Assembly (NCBI GenBank): GCA_910584295.1
Contig: CAJTYR010000001.1
Span: 186,001 to 250,000 of the forward strand
Length of the DNA: 64,000 bases
Reading direction: 5' to 3'
Source: an uncultured Christensenella sp.
GTDB taxonomy: Bacteria; Bacillota; Clostridia; Christensenellales; UBA1242
Position numbers and translations under genes: made by a program. Each line of letters opens with the position of its first letter. Position 1 is the stretch's first letter. Shown here one piece after another: positions 58,858 to 64,000 of this stretch. Below the pieces are notes generated by a model. That model was not told the DNA's origin and made no database searches. It worked only from the letters and a program-made list of their open reading frames with translations.

Positions 58858-61800
58858 AATTCCAATATAAAACTCGAAGCGTCCAGTTCCCATTTGCAAG
58901 TTTAAACCACACTTTACCATCTGTTGGATTATTTCCATTTTGATTTGTTCCAACATACTTGGTTGAACTTGTTCCACTTGGATAAGTAGTATAATATCTA
59001 TAATAACAGTTTGTAATTCCGTTTGGTGTGTTTGCCACAGAAATTGAGACATTTCCATTGTTTGCCGTATTCTCAACCGCACATTGATCAATTTTCCCAG
59101 AAGAAAGTCTTCCAACAAGTCCATTAACATTATTCAAAGTTGAAGAATCAGAAAAAATGCTTGAATTCACTGAAGAAGCAAAAATCTTGCCACCTGACAT
59201 TTTTCCAACAAGACCACCAAAGTTGTCGCGACCATTTCCATTCTCATCCAAAGTGTAAATGGTTGCAACATATGAATTAATTCCCGCATTGATAAGTTCT
59301 TGTGGAACAATTTCGATTATGTTACCATCTTCTATTACTTCCCTCTTGATAACATAATCAAAAGTATGACTACCAACAACCTTTTCTCCATAAAGATTAT
59401 AGAACTCAACTTCTCCCAAACTCAAATCACTGTTGAAGTTGTTGAGATGCTCCAATGTAGTGTCTTTTGCATTTGCAACAAAGATTCCTGCTGTATTAAA
59501 AGCAGTGTAATCTGACTCTCTAATTGTCAAGTTTTTTATCGTTGCACCATCAGTGTAACCAAATAACCCATTGTTATAAAGATTTTGTGAGTATGAATTG
59601 TTCACAAACTTAAGGTTTGATATAATGTGATTTTGTCCATCATATATCCCACTAAATGGGTTTTCGTTTGTACCGATAGGGTTCAGAACAACACCAGACA
59701 TTTCAATGTCAGCAGTTTGCCTAAAGACATAACCAGCAAAGTTTGCACCATTTCTTACCTGTGTTGACAATTTAACCAAATCCTCTGCAGTGGAAATGTT
59801 CACAACTTTTGTTGCTCCAGCATTTGTCAAACTGCCAGAATCAACACTGTATTTTGCAAACTTTGCGACCAAATTAAGTTGATAACCCCCAGCACCGCTT
59901 TCATTTGTGTTGTTTAAATCACCATTAATACTTGCAAGATTGTTATTAACCAAAACTTGCGGATCAATCAAAAATTTATAATCTTGATTTAAAGACAATA
60001 GATTTGTTCCATTAAGATACCACCCCAAAAATCTTGCATCAGCAACATTTCCAACTGATAAGTTTGAAGGTTTGTAGTAATGCACATCTGCTGTTCCATT
60101 ATTAATTTGGGCACTACTTAAAGCAAAACTTGCTTTCTCCAAAGTAGTTCCTCCACTTGTGTTATATATTACAGAACTCAAATTTAACGCATAGGTCTGA
60201 AGCTGATAATAAACATAAATATCTAAAATATAAATATCACCTGATTTTCTTAATTCCCCAACATTCCAATGATGTGCACTCATATAATCATCAAGCATTG
60301 TTTGGAAATGAGTTTTAGTTATGCTCGTGCCATTTTGTATTGATTCATCATTAGTAAAGCTAGTGCCATTAAATTTGTATCCATTGTTTGGACTGAATTT
60401 ATAATTAACCGTTGCTGTTTGATTGTCCCTTTCATGTTCTACTTGGAAAATTTTCTCTTGTGGGTTTGAGCCACTTACATACGCTGTAGACTCTCCACCG
60501 ATATTTCCATTATTGTAAATTGATGGATTTGTATAACTGCTTATCTTATCAATGAAATTGAAAGTATAATTCAGTTTTTGACGAACGATAATAATATGCA
60601 AGTTACTATAATTACGAGCATCTTCATCTTGACTAATGGATTTGGCAAGAATTTCTTTCATAGATAGACTTATTTCTTGCTCTCTATCTAATTGAAGTCC
60701 ACTTTTAAGAAGCGAGTCTCCATTCAATTCTAGCACATAATTGCTTCTGGTAGTATAAGAAGTCACATAGAATGTATAACTATATCCATACTTAAATTTG
60801 GAATCTTGCCAGCCATGTTTATCATGTTCCAATATTAAATTACTCGTTGCTTCTCTTTTTAATACAACTTTTTTATCTTGAGATACAACAGAAGGAAAAC
60901 CTTTAAGTCCATCAATATCCTTTCCACTACTATTAAAAGCATATATTCCTTTACCGATTTCTGCTGTGCTAATTTTTTGTAACTTTATTACAGTATTATC
61001 ATTCGCAATGGTTATATTTCCGTTGACACTCTTTCCCCATATTATTTCTTCTACATCATCTTCAACCATTGTCAAATAAATATTTTGAAATCTTATTGGT
61101 AAAACATAAATGTTTAACGCTTTCTCTTTTCCACTAGCATCATAAGAAAACTTATATTCTACCTTTGCAGTTGAACAGTTCGCAGCTTTAACATCACTTA
61201 CAATAGGATTTGAAGTTTGGATTCCGTTTAAAACAAAGATTGGTATATTATTTTTATGTTCACCTGCCTGTTCGTTTTGCCAAGATGCCACAGATCTTGG
61301 TTCATCTGCATGCCAATTACCACCACTATATGAAACTTTAAAAGTATCTCCATCGTCTGCAGTCTTGTTTAAAACATACATAACTGCATAGCCATTTTCC
61401 GGATAAATTTCTGTAGATATACTTTCTTTAAAGTAACAAGTTTTATTTAGGATTCCACTTTTCAAGGAAAAGAAACTATTCTTTAAAGAATTAACACTAT
61501 TTGAATTACCAAATTTGACAATTCCAGAATCTTTAAGAGGATCACTACTATTTGCCAAATTGTTCTCTTGATTAGTTCTGCTTACTTTAACGAGTTTGTA
61601 ATTTATTTTAAGTGGTTTTTCCACACTTTGGAAAGTTATTGTGAATGAAGCGGAAGATGTTGAGCCTGTGGTGAAGTTTAATTTCGTCGTTCTGTTCGTG
61701 GAAGAAGAAGTGGTAGAAAGACTCACATTTTTCACACTAACATTAGAGCTTGCTGAAGATACTACAGGGCTGGTGAAATTACTGTTGTTATACTCAAGTT

Positions 61801-63655
61801 TTAAAGAATTTCTGGTGCTGTTTGCAAGTCCCTTAAGAAAATAGAAATTCCCGCCATTAAACGCGACTGTTTCCCAACTTGTTTTGTTTCCTGAAACTTT
61901 GTTGAATTCAACTTTCATCAAGTCTCTATCATCAGCATAATTGGGTGAGGTCTTATCATCTGTAAAAACATAAGATGTTGAGCCAGACCTCTTATATTTC
62001 GTTGTCAGCGTTCCTGTGCCAATAAGAGAAGATGGAACAAGCGAATATTTATACGAACTATTGAAGTTTATAGTGCTGCTGGTTCCGTTATAATAATCAT
62101 ACAAAAGCGTTGTGACTGTCCATTCGCCACCACTGTTCAATCCAACAGTTATTCTCTTCCAACCATAAACACTATGGTTTTGTGTCCCTGAGAAATCATA
62201 TCCATGTAAAGCATAAGAACCTCTATAAAATTCAGCATTGTGCAAATCAGAGCCAAACCAATAATCAATGTTATATGAGCTCACACTGCCATTGTTCCAA
62301 TTTCCAATTTTTGCATCTGAACCTATCACATAGCACGCTTTTATATTTTCACTTCCGTTCATTTCACCACAAAGCTTCCCCCATGTTGAGGTGCCTGAAA
62401 CAGCTCCTAAATTCATTGAGTTTGCAATTAAAACATTTTCTTTTGCCGCACTTAATTCAATAATAAACCACAAGATTTTTATAGAAGTCTTTGGGAGTCC
62501 CATTCTGCCAGCAATTCCACCAACATAGTTTGTCCCTCTAACTTTGCCATAGTTTAAACATCTATTCACATAAACGGCATTTATCCCCATTCCAATAATT
62601 CCGCCAACACAACTGGTCTGGTAAGAAGTGGAAGAAGCATAAGTATTGATATATCCATAGTTTACGCAATCTTCCAAAATTGACCAACTCGTGCCTTCAT
62701 TGATTGCACCTATAATACCTCCAAAGCCCGAACTTGATGCCGAGGTTAAATATCCTCTAACTTCACCAAAGTTTCCACACCTACGCATATCACAATATTG
62801 ATCAGAAGTTCCTACAAGTCCTCCCAAGGCAGTATTACTTCTGCCTTCAATTCTTGAAAAATTGAAACAATCGTTGATTGTTCCTTTATAACAAGTGCCA
62901 ACAAGCCCACCAATTGCAGAATTTGTGGCATATTGATAAGCCATTTCAAGATAACTCATATTGTTAATAACATTAGATAAAATAACTCTTGCATCTGTAA
63001 TTGTCATTCCTACAACAGCACCCATTCGCACGCTTATACTTGTGCTGTTTGTATTAACATAAAAACTTCCACCTGAAAGAGTTAAATCAGAAATATTAAC
63101 ATTATCTCCCACAACTCCAAAAAGACCAATTCCATATTTCCCTTCATAGGGTTTAATTTTGCTTTGAATTGTTGATGATGACATGTTAAAAGTTAAACCG
63201 GAGATTGTATGACCTTGTCCATAAAAATTTACCTTAAATTGATAATTTCCATTTCCTATTGGACAATCCCAATAATGTGCTGACATATCCAAATCGTTTT
63301 CAAGATAAACATCAACTGAATTATATCCACTTAATCCGCAAACACTATATAATTTGTTTGAATAACTTAATCCTATTCCTGCATTGCAATGTCTAACAGC
63401 CAAATTTACAAGATCGATTTCATCATAAATTTCATAAACAACTTTTCCATTTTTATTTCCTACATGCCATCCATTGCTAGCATAATTACTCCAGTTTCCT
63501 GTTGCTTGAGATTTAACTGTTTCTCCGCTTTCTTCTTTGCTTTCAGAAGTTGAAATTGTCAAAAAAGAATCTGCGCTGAAAAGCACAGCCCCACCAACAA
63601 GACCTGAAACCACAAACATGGCAATCAAAATCAGAGAAAAAAGTTTTTTCTTCAT
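58856..63655 (-). CDS. 1599-aa secreted GLUG-repeat protein
   Basis: A signal peptide (about 1-29) leads into a chain with GLUG-type beta repeats near residues 230-400 (GGLVGTCYKG, GGLVGTSDQY, GGIIGAINEG, GGIIGMGINA, GGIAGRMG) and again near 1480-1570 (GGLVGKMSGG, NGLVGRLSSG). The middle is Ser/Thr/Asn-rich, probably Ig-like and InlB-B-like modules (RFLGWYLNGTN near 1250). No LPXTG, S-layer or C-terminal membrane helix is seen, so its attachment is unclear. Probably an adhesin or matrix protein. Its ATG lies 6 nt after TATAAT: predicted leaderless. Confidence 0.82.
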   Translation of the reverse strand: MKKKLFSLILIAMFVVSGLVGGAVLFSADSFLTISTSESKEESGETVKSQATGNWSNYASNGWHVGNKNGKVVYEIYDEIDLVNLAVRHCNAGIGLSYSNKLYSVCGLSGYNSVDVYLENDLDMSAHYWDCPIGNGNYQFKVNFYGQGHTISGLTFNMSSSTIQSKIKPYEGKYGIGLFGVVGDNVNISDLTLSGGSFYVNTNSTSISVRMGAVVGMTITDARVILSNVINNMSYLEMAYQYATNSAIGGLVGTCYKGTINDCFNFSRIEGRSNTALGGLVGTSDQYCDMRRCGNFGEVRGYLTSASSSGFGGIIGAINEGTSWSILEDCVNYGYINTYASSTSYQTSCVGGIIGMGINAVYVNRCLNYGKVRGTNYVGGIAGRMGLPKTSIKILWFIIELSAAKENVLIANSMNLGAVSGTSTWGKLCGEMNGSENIKACYVIGSDAKIGNWNNGSVSSYNIDYWFGSDLHNAEFYRGSYALHGYDFSGTQNHSVYGWKRITVGLNSGGEWTVTTLLYDYYNGTSSTINFNSSYKYSLVPSSLIGTGTLTTKYKRSGSTSYVFTDDKTSPNYADDRDLMKVEFNKVSGNKTSWETVAFNGGNFYFLKGLANSTRNSLKLEYNNSNFTSPVVSSASSNVSVKNVSLSTTSSSTNRTTKLNFTTGSTSSASFTITFQSVEKPLKINYKLVKVSRTNQENNLANSSDPLKDSGIVKFGNSNSVNSLKNSFFSLKSGILNKTCYFKESISTEIYPENGYAVMYVLNKTADDGDTFKVSYSGGNWHADEPRSVASWQNEQAGEHKNNIPIFVLNGIQTSNPIVSDVKAANCSTAKVEYKFSYDASGKEKALNIYVLPIRFQNIYLTMVEDDVEEIIWGKSVNGNITIANDNTVIKLQKISTAEIGKGIYAFNSSGKDIDGLKGFPSVVSQDKKVVLKREATSNLILEHDKHGWQDSKFKYGYSYTFYVTSYTTRSNYVLELNGDSLLKSGLQLDREQEISLSMKEILAKSISQDEDARNYSNLHIIIVRQKLNYTFNFIDKISSYTNPSIYNNGNIGGESTAYVSGSNPQEKIFQVEHERDNQTATVNYKFSPNNGYKFNGTSFTNDESIQNGTSITKTHFQTMLDDYMSAHHWNVGELRKSGDIYILDIYVYYQLQTYALNLSSVIYNTSGGTTLEKASFALSSAQINNGTADVHYYKPSNLSVGNVADARFLGWYLNGTNLLSLNQDYKFLIDPQVLVNNNLASINGDLNNTNESGAGGYQLNLVAKFAKYSVDSGSLTNAGATKVVNISTAEDLVKLSTQVRNGANFAGYVFRQTADIEMSGVVLNPIGTNENPFSGIYDGQNHIISNLKFVNNSYSQNLYNNGLFGYTDGATIKNLTIRESDYTAFNTAGIFVANAKDTTLEHLNNFNSDLSLGEVEFYNLYGEKVVGSHTFDYVIKREVIEDGNIIEIVPQELINAGINSYVATIYTLDENGNGRDNFGGLVGKMSGGKIFASSVNSSIFSDSSTLNNVNGLVGRLSSGKIDQCAVENTANNGNVSISVANTPNGITNCYYRYYTTYPSGTSSTKYVGTNQNGNNPTDGKVWFKLANGNWTLRVLYWN

Positions 63656-63661
63656 GTATTT

Positions 63662-63689
63662 ATTATATACATAATATAATAAAAATCAA
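63662..63689 (-). promoter_or_regulatory. Promoter of the 1599-aa protein gene, predicted leaderless
   Basis: TTGATT (63684-63689), 16-nt spacer, TATAAT (63662-63667), then 6 nt to the ATG at 63655. The predicted start coincides with the A of ATG. Confidence 0.6.
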
Positions 63690-63753
63690 AATATTTTGGC
63701 AATTTTTTCTAGTTTTAGACATTTTTCATTACCTGAATTTTGACAAAGACAAC

Positions 63754-63777
63754 AAAAAAGGGTCATCGACCCTTTTT
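63754..63777 (-). terminator. Terminator of the right-edge gene
   Basis: AGGGTC / GACCCT stem extended by A/T pairs, 3-nt loop, T6 on the minus strand. Confidence 0.85.
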
Positions 63778-63799
63778 AGATTAAATCAGAACAAAGCAT

Positions 63800-64000
63800 T
63801 TAGTCAAAATAGTTATAAACACCCAAAAACTTTTTGGTGATTTTTTCTTCGCCAGTTGCAAGTCTGTCATTTGTTGCTTGCACACCTCTCTTTGAAAGTA
63901 AAGAGAATTTAAGACCATGATCAACAACCATTTTGTCACTTATTCCAACAAAAGCAACTGCCTTGCCAGTGTCTGCAAAATTGATATATCGCACACCTTT
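63800..64000 (-). CDS. C-terminal fragment of an unrecognised protein
   Basis: The frame is open to the right edge, so only the last 66 or so residues are visible. They include INFADTGKAVAFVGISDKMV and end in FLGVYNYFD. I do not recognise the family. A strong terminator follows the stop. Confidence 0.55.
   Translation of the reverse strand, partial: KGVRYINFADTGKAVAFVGISDKMVVDHGLKFSLLSKRGVQATNDRLATGEEKITKKFLGVYNYFD

Noticed and set aside
1..64000. CRISPR arrays, insertion sequences, prophage or toxin-antitoxin modules.
   Set aside because: No spaced direct repeats, transposase motifs, integrase, phage structural genes or paired small toxin/antitoxin genes were seen.

Overview
The window is a 64 kb stretch of a low-G+C bacterial chromosome. 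The gene content is that of an anaerobic Firmicute of the class Clostridia: RNase J, scpAB next to dacF and a SpoIIM-like gene, a SpoIVFB-like M50 protease, PdaB-type deacetylases, DUF4364, DegV, a two-[4Fe-4S] ferredoxin, formate-THF ligase and MutS/MutL with MiaA/MiaB. It looks like an uncultured gut-type clostridial lineage; that placement is inference from gene content and divergence, not from a marker search. About 58 protein genes and one tRNA fill the window densely. Most lie on the minus strand in tight operons, often with 1-4 nt stop/start overlaps.

Layout. 1-7.7 kb: tail of a TPR-like protein, TetR regulator with formate-THF ligase, tRNA-Ser(GGA) behind a structured repeat region, an S51 peptidase, mnmA with a zinc-ribbon membrane protein, a membrane cyclase-like protein and a four-helix protein. 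7.9-12.4 kb: a 46-codon membrane protein coupled to a SpoIVFB-like protease, scpAB, D-Ala-D-Ala carboxypeptidase and a SpoIIM-like protein. 12.4-19 kb: the miaB-mutS-mutL-miaA operon. 19.1-31.8 kb: a class A PBP, recA, a degenerate CinA, pgsA, rimO, ftsK, a deacetylase-like protein and DUF4364. 31.8-41.5 kb: a two-gene ABC system, degV, minD/minE-like genes, and an operon joining a Ppx/GppA-like protein, an HtrA-fold pseudoprotease and a divergent MreB, then ferredoxin and paired half-size TSUP genes. 41.5-64 kb: a 1276-aa surface protein, a zinc-ribbon/acidic protein, tsaB/tsaE, PAP2 phosphatase, methyltransferase, RNase J, greA, two lipoprotein genes, gpmI, ssb, pdaB and a 1599-aa secreted GLUG-repeat protein.

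Regulation is unusually legible. Many genes have near-consensus sigma-A promoters at 16-18 nt spacing, and the 5' leaders are very short. At least five genes have the -10 box ending 6-7 nt before the ATG and no Shine-Dalgarno sequence, so they are predicted to be leaderless (zinc-ribbon/mnmA, miaB operon, ABC ATPase, PAP2/tsaEB, 1599-aa protein). Other genes start 13-27 nt after the predicted transcription start, with the Shine-Dalgarno sequence squeezed in. Further signals are three operator-like dyads at the tetR-fhs promoter, a G8 tract inside the spacer of a lipoprotein promoter (possible phase variation), and a terminator-like hairpin in the greA leader.

No CRISPR array, insertion sequence, prophage or obvious defence island was seen. 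The best candidates for undescribed biology are the Ppx-like/pseudo-HtrA/MreB-like operon, the leaderless promoter class, the tiny protein coupled to the SpoIVFB-like protease, and the surface protein with an intracellular coiled-coil tail.
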